The notes: generated by a model not told the origin, from the sequence alone. Positions 53,306 to 62,782 are shown, counted from the first letter of the stretch. The stretch is DNA of 64,000 nt from Pseudoxanthomonas winnipegensis (GCF_004283755.1 NZ_SHMH01000001.1:1-64000), one strand, 5' to 3'. A program made the numbers and translations.

Positions 53306-54526
53306 TCAGTCGACGAACTGCGCCAGGGCCTCTTCCGCCGGCGCCGGGCGCCCCGGGTAGTAGCCCTGGCCCAGGTCGCAACCGATCTCGCGCAGGCGGC
53401 TCCAGACCGCCGAGCTCTCGATGCCTTCGGCCACCACCACCGCTTCCATGCTGTGGCCCATGTTGACGATCGATTCGACCAGGCGGCACATGCGCCGGCT
53501 GTCGATGACGTCGCGCACGAAGCTCATGTCGATCTTCAGCTCGTCCACATGGAAGTGGCGGAAGTAAGACAGCGAGGAGTAGCCCACGCCGAAATCGTCC
53601 ACCGCGATGCGCAGGCCCATCTCGCGCAGACGCGTGAGCGCCTGGCCGATCTGCTGCGGGTTGTCGACGAAGGCGGTCTCGGTGACTTCCAGCATCACCT
53701 GGGCGGGGTTGACGTTCCAGATGCGCAGGGCCGAGGCCATCTGTTCGACGAAGCCACCGGCGGTCAGCGCGATCGGCGACACGTTCAAGCCGCACTGCAG
53801 GTCCGGATGCTCGGCGAACACCGGCGCGCAGTGGCGCAGCGTGGCGTTGATGCTCCAGCGGGTCAGGCCGTCGATCAGGCCGGTCTGCTCGGCGGCGACG
53901 ACGAACAGGTCCGGCCGCACCGGACCCAGCACGGGGTCGTGCCAGCGCGCCAGCGATTCGAAGCCGCGCAGGGCACCGCTGTCCAGGGCGAAGATGGGCT
54001 GCAGGTGGACCTGCAGCGCATTGTGGTGGATCGCGCGGTGCAGGTCTTCGTAGCCCACGCTGGCCGGCATCTGCCCCGCATACAGCGCGTGGTGCTCAGG
54101 CCGCTGGGCGGCGCTCGCGCAGGCCACGTCGGCGTGCCGGCACAGCTGCTCGGCGTCGGCTGCATTGACGGCCATGGCCACGCCCACGGCCACGGTCACC
54201 CGGGAGGGACGGCCGCCGGCTTCCAGCGGATAGCGGAAGGCGCGCGCGATCTTGCCCGCGGCCAGCATGGCCAGGTTCTGGTCGCGCACGCCGGGCAGCA
54301 GCACGGCGAAATCGCACTCGCCGATGCGCACCAGCGCATCGACCTCGCGCAGGCAGTCGCCCAGGCGCGCGGTGAAGGCGGCGATGAGCGCATCGCTGGC
54401 ACCGTAGCCGAACACCGCCTCGTACTCGCGCAGCCGCTGCATGCGCACCACCAGCAGCGCGCCGCCCGCGGCCGGCTCGGGGACGAGGCGCGCGATGGTG
54501 TCGAACAGGATTTCGCGGTTGAGCAT
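53306..54526 (-). CDS. Degenerate GGDEF plus EAL-domain c-di-GMP phosphodiesterase
   Basis: This 406-residue cytoplasmic protein has a GGDEF-like N-terminal domain (about 5-150) whose signature reads RIGECDF at 67-73, so cyclase activity is lost. The EAL domain (about 160-405) keeps the key residues: E190-S-L (FESLARW, ESL for EAL), Asn in GLNVSPIA, EVTET, DDFGVGYSSL, LKID with Lys, and VAEGIE. It is probably an active phosphodiesterase; the degenerate GGDEF may sense GTP. No sensory or membrane domain is present. It lies 53 bases downstream of the HD-GYP gene on the same strand. Confidence 0.92.
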   Translation of the reverse strand: MLNREILFDTIARLVPEPAAGGALLVVRMQRLREYEAVFGYGASDALIAAFTARLGDCLREVDALVRIGECDFAVLLPGVRDQNLAMLAAGKIARAFRYPLEAGGRPSRVTVAVGVAMAVNAADAEQLCRHADVACASAAQRPEHHALYAGQMPASVGYEDLHRAIHHNALQVHLQPIFALDSGALRGFESLARWHDPVLGPVRPDLFVVAAEQTGLIDGLTRWSINATLRHCAPVFAEHPDLQCGLNVSPIALTAGGFVEQMASALRIWNVNPAQVMLEVTETAFVDNPQQIGQALTRLREMGLRIAVDDFGVGYSSLSYFRHFHVDELKIDMSFVRDVIDSRRMCRLVESIVNMGHSMEAVVVAEGIESSAVWSRLREIGCDLGQGYYPGRPAPAEEALAQFVD

Positions 54527-54579
54527 CTGGCCGTCCTAGCGCCCTGCCTGGCGCAGCGTCATGCTGGCCCGCGCGCATC

Positions 54580-55854
54580 TCACAGATAGAGTTCCTTGGG
54601 ATCGAGCCCGTAACTGCCGGGCTTGAGCCCCTTGCGGATGCTGATCTGGCGGTTGTCGTGCGCGCCCCAGGTGTCGCGCAGGTCCAGCGGCTCGAAGGCC
54701 TCGCGCCGCTGCTTGTCGGCATCGGTCAGCAGCATGACCTGCGGGAACAGCCGGCGCACCGGGTTCTGCTCGACCACGATGGCGACCTCGCCGGTGGACA
54801 GTTCCACCAGGCTGCCGGTCGGATACACGCCCAGGCACTGCACGAACTGCTCGACCAGGTCGGGCTGATAGGACGCGCCGCGCTGGCGGTAGAGCGCCTG
54901 CATGGCCTCGTAGCGCGACAGCGGCTCGCGGTAGGGCCGCGGGCTGGTCATGGCGTCGAACGAGTCGACGATCGCCGCGATCCGCCCGAACAGCGGGATC
55001 TGCGAGCCGGTCAGGCCGGCGGGATAGCCCGAGCCGTCCTCGCGCTCGTGGTGGGTCAGGATCATCTCGCGCACGACGCTGTTGGAGGCACCTGAGGCGT
55101 CGTACAGGCGCAGGCTGTGGCCGAGGTGGCTGCGCAGCAGCTCCAGCTCTTCGTCGGACAGGGCGCCATCGTGTTCCAGCAGCGACTCGGGCAAGGCGGT
55201 CTTGCCGATGTCCAGCAGCAGCCCGGCGGTGGCCAGGTCGTGCAGGGCCTCATCGGGGAATCCCAGATGCCGGCCGAAGGCGGCCATGAAGCCGCAGCAG
55301 TTCACCGCGTGGCTATAGGTGTAGCCGTCGTGCTGACGCAGCGCCTCCAGCCAGAAGAACGCATCGGGATTGCGCACGATGCTGTCCACCACCGGCGTCA
55401 CCGCCTCCTCGACCGCCTCAACGTCCAGCCGGCCGCCGTTGCGCAGCTCGGCGATGATGCCGCCGGCGGCACGGTCCACCGATTCCAGCGCCTGGCTGGC
55501 ACGCGGCACCTCGTCCTGGACGCGCGACAGGATCGGGCGCGGATTGGCGGTCAGCATGGCCAGTTCGGGGATCGCGTAGGGCTTGCGCCGTCTCGCCGGC
55601 GCCGGCTCCGGGTCGCCCACGACCATGGGCGCGGCGGCCGGCTTGCGCAGGGCGGCGCGCACGAAGCTCTCGCTCTTGATCACATCGACGGTGACCTTGG
55701 CGCAGTACTTGGCCAGCTCGGCGATATCGGCCGGGCTTTCGATCAGGAATCCTTCCAGCATGTACGGCGTGCCCAGCCAGTCCCGGTCGAGCCGGCTGAC
55801 GTACATCCCCGGGCGCAGCTCGCCCACCTGCAGCTCGCGTTCCTCGATCCACAT
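54580..55854 (-). CDS. DUF3391 plus HD-GYP-domain protein with altered HD motif
   Basis: This 424-residue protein starts at ATG 55854 (MWIEERELQVGELRPGMYVSRL). The N-terminal DUF3391 domain (about 1-110) precedes an HD-GYP domain (about 150-345). The GYP signature is intact (HHEREDGSGYPAGL, 268-281), but the HD dyad reads L-L-D-I-G-K: Leu214 replaces the metal-ligand His before Asp215. Activity against c-di-GMP may therefore be reduced or absent. The frame is open 34 codons upstream in a low-complexity stretch, so a longer N-terminus is possible. It lies upstream of the EAL gene in the same direction. Confidence 0.9.
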   Translation of the reverse strand: MWIEERELQVGELRPGMYVSRLDRDWLGTPYMLEGFLIESPADIAELAKYCAKVTVDVIKSESFVRAALRKPAAAPMVVGDPEPAPARRRKPYAIPELAMLTANPRPILSRVQDEVPRASQALESVDRAAGGIIAELRNGGRLDVEAVEEAVTPVVDSIVRNPDAFFWLEALRQHDGYTYSHAVNCCGFMAAFGRHLGFPDEALHDLATAGLLLDIGKTALPESLLEHDGALSDEELELLRSHLGHSLRLYDASGASNSVVREMILTHHEREDGSGYPAGLTGSQIPLFGRIAAIVDSFDAMTSPRPYREPLSRYEAMQALYRQRGASYQPDLVEQFVQCLGVYPTGSLVELSTGEVAIVVEQNPVRRLFPQVMLLTDADKQRREAFEPLDLRDTWGAHDNRQISIRKGLKPGSYGLDPKELYL

Positions 55855-56038
55855 CCGTTGATGCCCGCCCCTCGCAGTACTTGCAGCCGTCGCAGCCATC
55901 GCAGTCCCTGCCGTTCTCGCAGTCGCATCAGCGAACATGCTCCCCATCCCTTGCACGCATCATCCCTAGACCCCAGCCGGCTTTCAAGGAAAGACGGACT
56001 GAGCAGCGTAACGGCAGGACGGCGGCTTTCTTTAGCGA

Positions 56039-57892
56039 CTAGCGCGTGTCCCCGACGAGCGGGTCGGCGGCCACGAATCCCCCCGTCTGCCGCTGCCACA
56101 AACGCGCATAGAGCCCCCCCTCGGCCAGCAGCTCGGCGTGGGTCCCCGTCTCCACGATCCGTCCCGCATCCATCACCACCAGCCGGTCCATCCGGGCGAT
56201 CGTAGACAGCCGATGCGCAATGGCGATGACGGTCTTGCCGCGCATCAGCACGTCCAGGCTGTCCTGGATGGCCGCCTCGACCTCCGAATCCAGCGCCGAG
56301 GTGGCCTCGTCCAGCAGCAGGATCGGCGCATCCTTCAGCAGCACCCGGGCGATGGCGATGCGCTGGCGCTGTCCGCCGGAAAGCTTGACCCCGCGTTCGC
56401 CCACGTGGGCATCGAGTCCAGTGCGCCCCTCACCATCCACCAGCGTATTGATGAAGCCATCGGCACGCGCTTGGGCGATGGCCGCCGCGACCTGCTCGGG
56501 CGTCGCCTCGGGCCGGCCGTAACGCAGGTTATCGAGGATCGAGCGATGCAACAGCGAGGTGTCCTGGGTGACCACGCCGATCTGCCCGCGCAGGCTGGCC
56601 TGGGTGACGCCGGCGATGTCCTGGCCATCGATCAGGATGCGCCCGGCCTCCAGGTCGTAGAGCCGCAGCAGCACGTTGACCAGGGTCGACTTGCCGGCGC
56701 CGGACGGACCGACCAGGCCGATCCGCTCGCCGGCGGCGACGGTCAGGTTCAACCCGGCGATCACCCCGCCGCGCTGGCCGTAGTGGAAGTGGATGTCCTC
56801 GAAGCGCACCTGCCCGGCCGTGACCCGCAGCGGCGGCGCGCCGGGACGATCGGTGACGGTATGCGGCCGGGCGATGGTCTCCATGCCGTCCTGGACCGTG
56901 CCGATGTCCTCGAACAGGCCGTTGACCACCCACATGATCCAGCCGGACATGTTCTCGATGCGGATCACCAGCCCCGTGGACAGGGCGATGGCGCCGACGG
57001 TGATCGCCCCGCGCTGCCACAGCCACAGGCCCAGGCCGGCGGTGCCCACGATCATCAGGCCGTTGAGCACGGCGATGACCACGTCCATCGCGGTGGTCAT
57101 GCGGGTCATGCGCTGCACGCTGCCCAGGTTCTCGCGCACCGCCTCGGCGACATAGTCGTCCTCGCGCCGCGGATGCGGGAACAGCTTGAGCGTGGCGATG
57201 TTGGTGTAACCATCCACCACCCGCCCCATCAGCCTGGACTTGGATTCCGACGCGCGCCAGGAGCGCTCCTTCACCCGCGGCACGAAATACGCCAGCGCCG
57301 CCACGTAGGCCAGCAGCCAGGCGATCAGCGGCAGCATCAGCCGCCAGTCCGACTGGGCGAACAGCACCAGCGCGCTGCCGGTGTACACCGCCACGTACCA
57401 CAGCGCATCGATCAGCTGGGTGGCCGACTCGCGCAGCGAGGCGCCGGTCTGCATGATCCGGTTGGCGATGCGTCCGGCGTAGTCGTTCTGGAAGAAGGCC
57501 AGGCTCTGCCGCACCACGTGCCGATGCTGCTGCCAGCGCGTGCGCGCGGTCAGCGCCGGGGTCACCGACTGGTGCATCAGCAGGTCGCCCAGGGCCATCA
57601 GCAGCGGCCGCAGCACCAGCGCCACGCCCGCCATGCCCAGCAGCTGCGGGCCGTGGCGGTCGAAGAAGCCGGCCGCCGTCTCGTCCTTGGCCAGGTCCAC
57701 CAGCTTGCCGAGGAAGTCGAACAGCGCCACTTCCACCAGCGCCACCGCGAAACCGACCACGAACATCGCCGCCAGCACCCAGCCGCCCGGCCGCAGATAG
57801 TGCAGATAGAAGCGCACCAGCCCGCGCGGCGGCGTCGCCTCGTCGGGACGGCCGAACACGTCGATCAGCGATTCGAACCAGCGGAAGATCAT
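56039..57892 (-). CDS. ABC exporter (fused membrane and ATPase domains)
   Basis: This 617-residue half-transporter has six transmembrane helices (about 38-60, 88-108, 163-185, 187-205, 268-292, 298-320). The nucleotide-binding domain has Walker A GPSGAGKST (395-402), signature LSGGQRQR (504-511), Walker B ILLLDEATSALD (524 on) and the H-loop AIAHRLST. The N-terminus resembles multidrug/lipid ABC exporters, but the substrate is unknown. It probably works as a homodimer. No partner gene is adjacent. Confidence 0.93.
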   Translation of the reverse strand: MIFRWFESLIDVFGRPDEATPPRGLVRFYLHYLRPGGWVLAAMFVVGFAVALVEVALFDFLGKLVDLAKDETAAGFFDRHGPQLLGMAGVALVLRPLLMALGDLLMHQSVTPALTARTRWQQHRHVVRQSLAFFQNDYAGRIANRIMQTGASLRESATQLIDALWYVAVYTGSALVLFAQSDWRLMLPLIAWLLAYVAALAYFVPRVKERSWRASESKSRLMGRVVDGYTNIATLKLFPHPRREDDYVAEAVRENLGSVQRMTRMTTAMDVVIAVLNGLMIVGTAGLGLWLWQRGAITVGAIALSTGLVIRIENMSGWIMWVVNGLFEDIGTVQDGMETIARPHTVTDRPGAPPLRVTAGQVRFEDIHFHYGQRGGVIAGLNLTVAAGERIGLVGPSGAGKSTLVNVLLRLYDLEAGRILIDGQDIAGVTQASLRGQIGVVTQDTSLLHRSILDNLRYGRPEATPEQVAAAIAQARADGFINTLVDGEGRTGLDAHVGERGVKLSGGQRQRIAIARVLLKDAPILLLDEATSALDSEVEAAIQDSLDVLMRGKTVIAIAHRLSTIARMDRLVVMDAGRIVETGTHAELLAEGGLYARLWQRQTGGFVAADPLVGDTR

Positions 57893-57993
57893 GGGAGCAG
57901 GCGAAGTCTAGAGGAGTCCGGCGTGAGCAGCGGCGAAGACAAGGATGGCGCCGTCCCTGCCCGCTCCTCAACACGCTTCGCCTGGGCCTGGTC

Positions 57994-58473
57994 TCAGGTC
58001 AGTGCTTGCTCGGCCACGATCACCCCGTTGGCATCGGCATACAGCCAATGCCCGGGCACGAAGGACACCCCGGCGAAGCGCACCGGCACATCGACCTCGC
58101 CCAGGCCGCGCTTTTCGGTCTTCATCGGCACGGCGGCCAGCGCCTTGATGCCCAGCGGCAGGTTGGCCAGCACTTCCACATCGCGCACGCAGCCGTGCAC
58201 CAGCACGCCGGACCAGCCGTTGGCCACGGCCTTCTCGGCCAGCATGTCGCCCAGCATCGCGTGGCGCAGCGAGCCGCCGGCCTCGATCACCAGCACCTTG
58301 CCGGTGCCGGCCTGTTCGACCTGCTCGCGCACGCGCGAGTTGTCCTCCGGGCAGCGCAGGGTGACGATGGTGCCGCTGAAGGCCTGCGCGCCGCCGAAGT
58401 CGCGGAACAGCGGCTCGGCCACCTGCACCTCGGGATGGGCATCGCACAGGTCGGGCGTACTCCACTGGGGCAT
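57994..58473 (-). CDS. rraA: Regulator of ribonuclease activity A (RraA)
   Basis: This 159-residue RraA-type protein shows [23 protein letters not shown], the [24 protein letters not shown] motif (Gly-x-x-x-Ala and the Arg-Asp pair) and [16 protein letters not shown]. It binds and inhibits RNase E in E. coli; the fold is shared with HMG/CHA aldolases, so an aldolase-like role is an alternative. It is a single gene preceding the LpxR-like gene stop by 25 bases. Confidence 0.94.
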   Translation of the reverse strand: MPQWSTPDLCDAHPEVQVAEPLFRDFGGAQAFSGTIVTLRCPEDNSRVREQVEQAGTGKVLVIEAGGSLRHAMLGDMLAEKAVANGWSGVLVHGCVRDVEVLANLPLGIKALAAVPMKTEKRGLGEVDVPVRFAGVSFVPGHWLYADANGVIVAEQALT

Positions 58474-58497
58474 TGGCGTTCTCCGCGTGGGACGGGA

Positions 58498-59535
58498 CTA
58501 CAGCGCCCGGCTGATGGTGAAGCTGCCGAACACCGGCGGCTCGCTCTGGCCGTCGAACTCGCGGCTGGAATGGTAGCGCGCCACGGCGAACTTCCAGCGC
58601 CCCTTCATGACCGCCACGCCGTAGCCGATGTAGCCCACCACATTGCGCTTGTCCACGCTGTGGCTGTCCTTCCAGGTGTTGCCGTCCAGGGTGATGTCGC
58701 GCAGCACCCAGCGCACGTCGGTGGTCAGGAAGGCATGGAAGCGCCATTCGCCGCCCGGACGGGTCTGGCTGGCCGGGGCGGTGTTCTCGCCGGCCGGGCG
58801 CAGCGGCGTGCTGCCGAAGTCGTCGGGCAGATGGCGGCCGAAGCGCAGCTCGGCGCCGCCGTTGGCGAAGGTCTGGTAGTTGCCCAGCGCCGCGCCGTAA
58901 TGGGTGATCGCGTCCCAGGTCCACAGCCCCGAGCCCCACGCGAAGCGATGCATGCGCTCATGGCGCAGCAGGAACAGCGGCTCGTCGCGCAGCTGGTTGT
59001 CCCAGCCGCGGAACTTCTTGTCGCTGAGCACCCGGTGCACCGCCTCCTGGATCTGCTTGCCGCGCGCCGACGGCCCGACCCAGCCCAGGCCGATCTGCGT
59101 GGTCTGCAGCGCATCGCCCTTGCGCGCGTTGTAGCCGAAGGTGGCCATCAGCACGCCGGCATAGGGTCGATCGTCCGGGATCAGGTCGCTGCGGGTGTTG
59201 TCCTTGGGCGTGTACAGGGCCTGGCCGAGGTTGAAGACCATGTTCTGCTCATCGAAGCCCTCCGGCTTGATCGCATTGAGGTAGCGATTGACCAGACGCG
59301 CCATCGGCGACAGACACGGATCGTCCTGGTAGTCCTTCAGGTTGGCCGAGACCCAACCCAGCTCCACACCGCTGGTATAGCCCTGGTCCTGGTGATCGCC
59401 GCCGAACAGGTCGTTGTCGACGCGGAGGCTGACGGCCTTGGGGATGTCGGTGCGGGTGGGACATTGCTCCGACGTGACCGCCTGCGCGCTGCCGCTCGCC
59501 GTGGCTGCAACCAGCAGCCAGCCTGCCTTGGACAT
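58498..59535 (-). CDS. LpxR-like outer-membrane protein (DUF2219)
   Basis: This 345-residue outer-membrane protein has a signal peptide (MSKAGWLLVAATASGSAQA). It shows the LpxR/DUF2219 pattern: SLRVDNDLFGGDHQDQGYTSGVELGW (N and D/T residues of the active site), DDRPYAGVLMATFGY, GLGWVGPSARGKQIQEAVHRV, WDNQLRDEPLFLL and the aromatic beta-barrel end. LpxR removes the 3'-acyloxyacyl group from lipid A. ATG 59535 is used; ATG 59571 is an alternative. It appears complete. Confidence 0.88.
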   Translation of the reverse strand: MSKAGWLLVAATASGSAQAVTSEQCPTRTDIPKAVSLRVDNDLFGGDHQDQGYTSGVELGWVSANLKDYQDDPCLSPMARLVNRYLNAIKPEGFDEQNMVFNLGQALYTPKDNTRSDLIPDDRPYAGVLMATFGYNARKGDALQTTQIGLGWVGPSARGKQIQEAVHRVLSDKKFRGWDNQLRDEPLFLLRHERMHRFAWGSGLWTWDAITHYGAALGNYQTFANGGAELRFGRHLPDDFGSTPLRPAGENTAPASQTRPGGEWRFHAFLTTDVRWVLRDITLDGNTWKDSHSVDKRNVVGYIGYGVAVMKGRWKFAVARYHSSREFDGQSEPPVFGSFTISRAL

Positions 59536-59685
59536 GGGATTCCCGCGTGAAAGTTGAGTGCAGGGAATCATGAACGGCTCAGTACTGAAATTGGTGTGAA
59601 GGCATGACACGCAGCGTCGCGATGGCCGGTCTTGCCAGCCTGCCCGGCTATGCTCACCGGCCCTCGTCCTTGCCGGAGCACCGCG

Positions 59686-60534
59686 ATGGCCAAACGCAGC
59701 GCCGCACCGCCCGACGCCGATCTGTTCCAGACGCCCGCCGCCGCGGAAGGCATCCGCGTGGGCATCGGCGGCTGGGTGTATGCGCCCTGGCGCGACAACT
59801 TCTACCCGGCCGGACTGGTACAGCGGCTGGAGCTGGAATACGCCAGCGCCCGCCTCACCGCGATCGAGATCAACGGCACCTACTACGGCACCCAGCAGCC
59901 GGCCACCTACGCCAAGTGGCGCGATGCCACGCCGGAGGGCTTCATGTTCTCGGCCAAGGCGCCCAAGCGCATCACCCAGTCGCGCAAGCTGACCGGCACG
60001 CGTGCGCAGGTGGAGGATTTCATCGGCGGCATCGGCGAGCTGGGCGACAAGCTCGGGCCGCTGGTGTGGCAGTTCGAGGCCGGGCGCAGGATCGATGCCG
60101 AGCAGTTCGAAGGCTTCCTCGACCTGCTGCCGAAGAAGGCCGGCAAGCGCACGCTGCGGCACGTGCTGGACGTGCGCGATCCGGACTTCATCACGCCCGA
60201 CTTCCTGGCCCTGGTCCGCGCGCACGGCATGGGCACCGTGTTCTCCGAATCCACCGAATACCCCTCCTTCGCCGATATCACCGGCGACTTCGTCTATGCG
60301 CGCCTGATGGCCAGCCGCAGCGACGAGGCCACCGGCTATCCGGCGGCCGAACTGGATGCCTGGGCGCGCCGCGCACGCGCTTGGCGCGCCGGCGAGGACC
60401 CCGAGGAGCTGCCGCACGTGGGCCCGACGCCGGCGCCCAAGCGGCCGCGCGAGGTCTTCGTGTTCTTCATTTCCGCGGCCAAGGAACGCAACCCCGCCGC
60501 GGCCATGGCCTTGCTGGAACGCTTGCGCAAGTAA
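59686..60534 (+). CDS. DUF72 (YecE-like) TIM-barrel protein
   Basis: This 282-residue protein has the DUF72 pattern: VGIGGWVYAPWRDNFYP, TAIEINGTYYGTQQPATYAKWRDATPEGFMFSAKAPKRITQSRKL, LGPLVWQFE, RTLRHVLDVRDPDF and FVYARLMAS. The fold is a TIM barrel related to sugar isomerases/endonuclease IV; the function is unknown. Start ATG 59686 is preceded by GGAG. It is divergent from the LpxR-like gene and followed by a DMT exporter after 41 bases. Confidence 0.9.
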   Translation: MAKRSAAPPDADLFQTPAAAEGIRVGIGGWVYAPWRDNFYPAGLVQRLELEYASARLTAIEINGTYYGTQQPATYAKWRDATPEGFMFSAKAPKRITQSRKLTGTRAQVEDFIGGIGELGDKLGPLVWQFEAGRRIDAEQFEGFLDLLPKKAGKRTLRHVLDVRDPDFITPDFLALVRAHGMGTVFSESTEYPSFADITGDFVYARLMASRSDEATGYPAAELDAWARRARAWRAGEDPEELPHVGPTPAPKRPREVFVFFISAAKERNPAAAMALLERLRK

Positions 60535-60575
60535 TCGTTTCGCCACGGCGAGGCGGCGCGGCGATAATTGCGGCC

Positions 60576-61520
60576 ATGCCCATGTCCGTCCTCCGCAAGG
60601 CCCACCTGCAAGTGCACCTGTGCGTGCTGTTGTGGGGATTCACCGCCATCCTCGGCAAGCTCATCACCCTGCCCGCGCTGCCCCTGGTGTGGTGGCGCAT
60701 GCTGCTGGTGGTGCTCGCCCTGGCCCTGTTGCCGACAGTCTGGCGCGGCCTGCGCGCGATGCCGGTGCGGCGGCGCTGGGCCTATGCCGGCATCGGCGCG
60801 CTGGTGGCACTGCACTGGCTGACCTTCTACGGCGCGATCAAGCTGGCCAATGCCTCGGTCGCGGCGACCTGCATCGCGCTGGCGCCGGCGTTCACCGCGA
60901 TGATCGAGCCATGGGTGACGCGCCGGCCGTTCGATGCGCGCGAGCTGTTCTTCGGCATCGCCACCCTGCCCGGCGTGGCGATGGTGGTCGGCGGCGTGCC
61001 GCACGAGATGCGCGCCGGCATCGCGGTCGGTGCGCTGTCGGCGCTGCTGGTGGCGGTGTTCGGCTCGCTCAACAAGCGCATGGTGGAAGGCGGCGAACCG
61101 CTGACCGTCACCGCCCTGGAGCTGGGCGCCGGCACCGTGCTGCTGACCGCGCTGGCGCCGCTGATGGCGCTGGTGCCCGGCTTCGGCGGCGCGCTACTGG
61201 TCCTGCCCAGCCTGCACGATGCGGCGCTGCTGGTGGTGCTGTCGCTGGTCTGCACGCTGCTGCCCTTCGCCCTGGCGCTGGTGGCCCTGCGCCAGGTCAG
61301 CGCCTACGGCATGCAACTGGCGACCAACCTGGAGCCGGTCTACGCGATCCTCCTGGCCATCGTGCTGCTGGGCGAGCAGCGCGAACTCACGCCGATGTTC
61401 TACGGCGGCGTGGCGATCATCCTGGTCGCGGTCTTCGCCCACCCGGTGGTGGCCCGGCGCAGCCCAGGCGCGCATCCCGAGCTGCTGGTCACCGCCGAAG
61501 CCAAGAGCGTGGCCGACTGA
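60576..61520 (+). CDS. EamA-family (DMT) permease, second copy
   Basis: This 314-residue protein has ten predicted transmembrane helices in two EamA repeats (LCVLLWGFTAILGKLITLPALPLVWWRMLLV at the start; MQLATNLEPVYAILLAIVLLGEQRELTPMFYGGVAIILVAVFAHP near the end). It is closer in pattern to YdcZ/RhaT-like exporters than to the copy at 50834-51745. Substrate unknown. Start ATG 60576; ATG 60582 is an alternative. Confidence 0.88.
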   Translation: MPMSVLRKAHLQVHLCVLLWGFTAILGKLITLPALPLVWWRMLLVVLALALLPTVWRGLRAMPVRRRWAYAGIGALVALHWLTFYGAIKLANASVAATCIALAPAFTAMIEPWVTRRPFDARELFFGIATLPGVAMVVGGVPHEMRAGIAVGALSALLVAVFGSLNKRMVEGGEPLTVTALELGAGTVLLTALAPLMALVPGFGGALLVLPSLHDAALLVVLSLVCTLLPFALALVALRQVSAYGMQLATNLEPVYAILLAIVLLGEQRELTPMFYGGVAIILVAVFAHPVVARRSPGAHPELLVTAEAKSVAD

Positions 61521-61604
61521 GGGCGGCGCGTCGGAGAAGCGCGATGGAACCCATCGTTTTTCCGCGCAGGCCGCAGACCCGGCGGCAGGATGCCATGCGC
61601 GAAA

Positions 61605-61636
61605 GTCGCTGGGTTCACGCCTTCGCGGGAACGACG
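61605..61636 (+). repeat. Single arm of the palindromic intergenic repeat
   Basis: TCGCTGGGTTCACGCCTTCG followed by CGGGAACGACGAG matches the right arm of the 34107-34192 repeat with a few differences. The left arm is missing here. It lies in the gap between the convergent EamA and rluF genes. Confidence 0.7.
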
Positions 61637-61768
61637 AGTTGAGCGCGGCCGACGGCGTTGAGGCAACAGCGTGACTTGGTTGCGGCTATCACGCGGTTGC
61701 AGCTGCGGCGTGCCAGCACCTGGCCTGCCTGCCAAGCGCTTCGTCGCGGCCCCCTCAAGGGCCGCGGG

Positions 61769-62512
61769 TCACCACTGCGTCAGATCGGGCAGCAGGCCGC
61801 GCAGCTCGGCGTCGGTGAGATTGCGCCAGCGGCCCGGCTTGAGCGGGCCCAGCTTGACGTTGTCGATCCGCACCCGGCGCAGCTGGGTGACGCGATAGCC
61901 GAAGGCGGCGGCCATCAGCCGGATCTGCCGGTTCAGCCCCTGGGTGAGCACGATGCGGAAGCCGAACTTGGCGATGCGCCCGGTGCGGCACGGCAGCGTC
62001 ATCTGGTCGTGGATGCGCACGCCCTTGGCCATGGCGCGCAGGAACTCCTCGGTCACCGGCTTGTTGACCTCGACCAGGTACTCCTTCTCGTGGCGATTCT
62101 CGGCGCGCAGGATCTGGTTGACGATGTCGCCGTTGCTGGTCATCAGGATCAGCCCTTCGGAGTCCTTGTCCAGCCGCCCGATCGGGAAGATGCGCTGCTC
62201 GTGGCCGACGAAGTCGACGATGTTGCCCTTGACGCTGGCCTCGGTGGTGCAGGTGATGCCGACCGGCTTGTTCAGCGCGATATAGACGTGGCGCCGCCCG
62301 CTCGACTTGGACACCGTCCGCGCGCGCAGGGGCTGGCCATCGACCAGGACCACGTCCTCCGGCCCCACCACCGCGCCCGCACCGGCCGGATGCCCGTTGA
62401 CCGTCACCCGCCGCTCCCCGATCAGCCGATCGGCCTCGCGCCGCGAGCAGAAGCCGGTCTCGGCGATGTGCTTGTTGAGGCGGGTGGGGGTGGGGGGGAA
62501 GGTGTCGGTCAT
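61769..62512 (-). CDS. rluF: 23S rRNA pseudouridine synthase RluF-type
   Basis: This 247-residue protein has an N-terminal S4 RNA-binding domain (about 10-60: RLNKHIAETGFCSRREADRLIGERRVTVNG) and a RsuA/RluB/E/F catalytic domain with the catalytic Asp in FPIGRLDKDSEGLILMTSNGD. The pattern LTQGLNRQIRLMAAAFGYRVTQLRRVRIDNVKLG is closest to RluF (U2604 in E. coli 23S rRNA, and tRNA-Tyr). A tandem repeat tract begins 12 bases upstream of the start codon. Confidence 0.92.
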   Translation of the reverse strand: MTDTFPPTPTRLNKHIAETGFCSRREADRLIGERRVTVNGHPAGAGAVVGPEDVVLVDGQPLRARTVSKSSGRRHVYIALNKPVGITCTTEASVKGNIVDFVGHEQRIFPIGRLDKDSEGLILMTSNGDIVNQILRAENRHEKEYLVEVNKPVTEEFLRAMAKGVRIHDQMTLPCRTGRIAKFGFRIVLTQGLNRQIRLMAAAFGYRVTQLRRVRIDNVKLGPLKPGRWRNLTDAELRGLLPDLTQW

Positions 62513-62523
62513 GGAGGCGGTTG

Positions 62524-62582
62524 GGGATTCGGGATTCGGGATTCGGGATTCGGGATTGGCGTTGGCGTTGGCGTTGGCGTTG
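62524..62582. repeat. Tandem microsatellite upstream of rluF
   Basis: Read on the plus strand, four copies of GGGATTC and one GGGATTG (62524-62558) run into four copies of GCGTTG (62559-62582). The tract lies 12-70 bases upstream of the rluF start codon (rluF is on the minus strand), within its probable promoter or leader. Both units are prone to slippage. Confidence 0.9.
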
Positions 62583-62782
62583 GCAGCGTCGCGTCAGACC
62601 GCGTGATCCGCCCCCTCCCTTGCGCGTAGCGCAGGGGAGGGTTGGGGAGGGGTCAGCTGTTGCGGTTGCTCTTGCTGTTGCTTGAGCCCAAACATCGCGC
62701 GAGGGGCAAAAGCATCCCTCCCCCTCAATCGCTAGCCGCGATTTCGATCTCCCCAGCGCTGCGCGCAAGGGCGGGGCGAAGC

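Noticed and set aside
62524-62582. CRISPR-like array
   Set aside because: Units are 6-7 bases in direct tandem with no spacers; it is a microsatellite. No CRISPR array was seen anywhere in the window.
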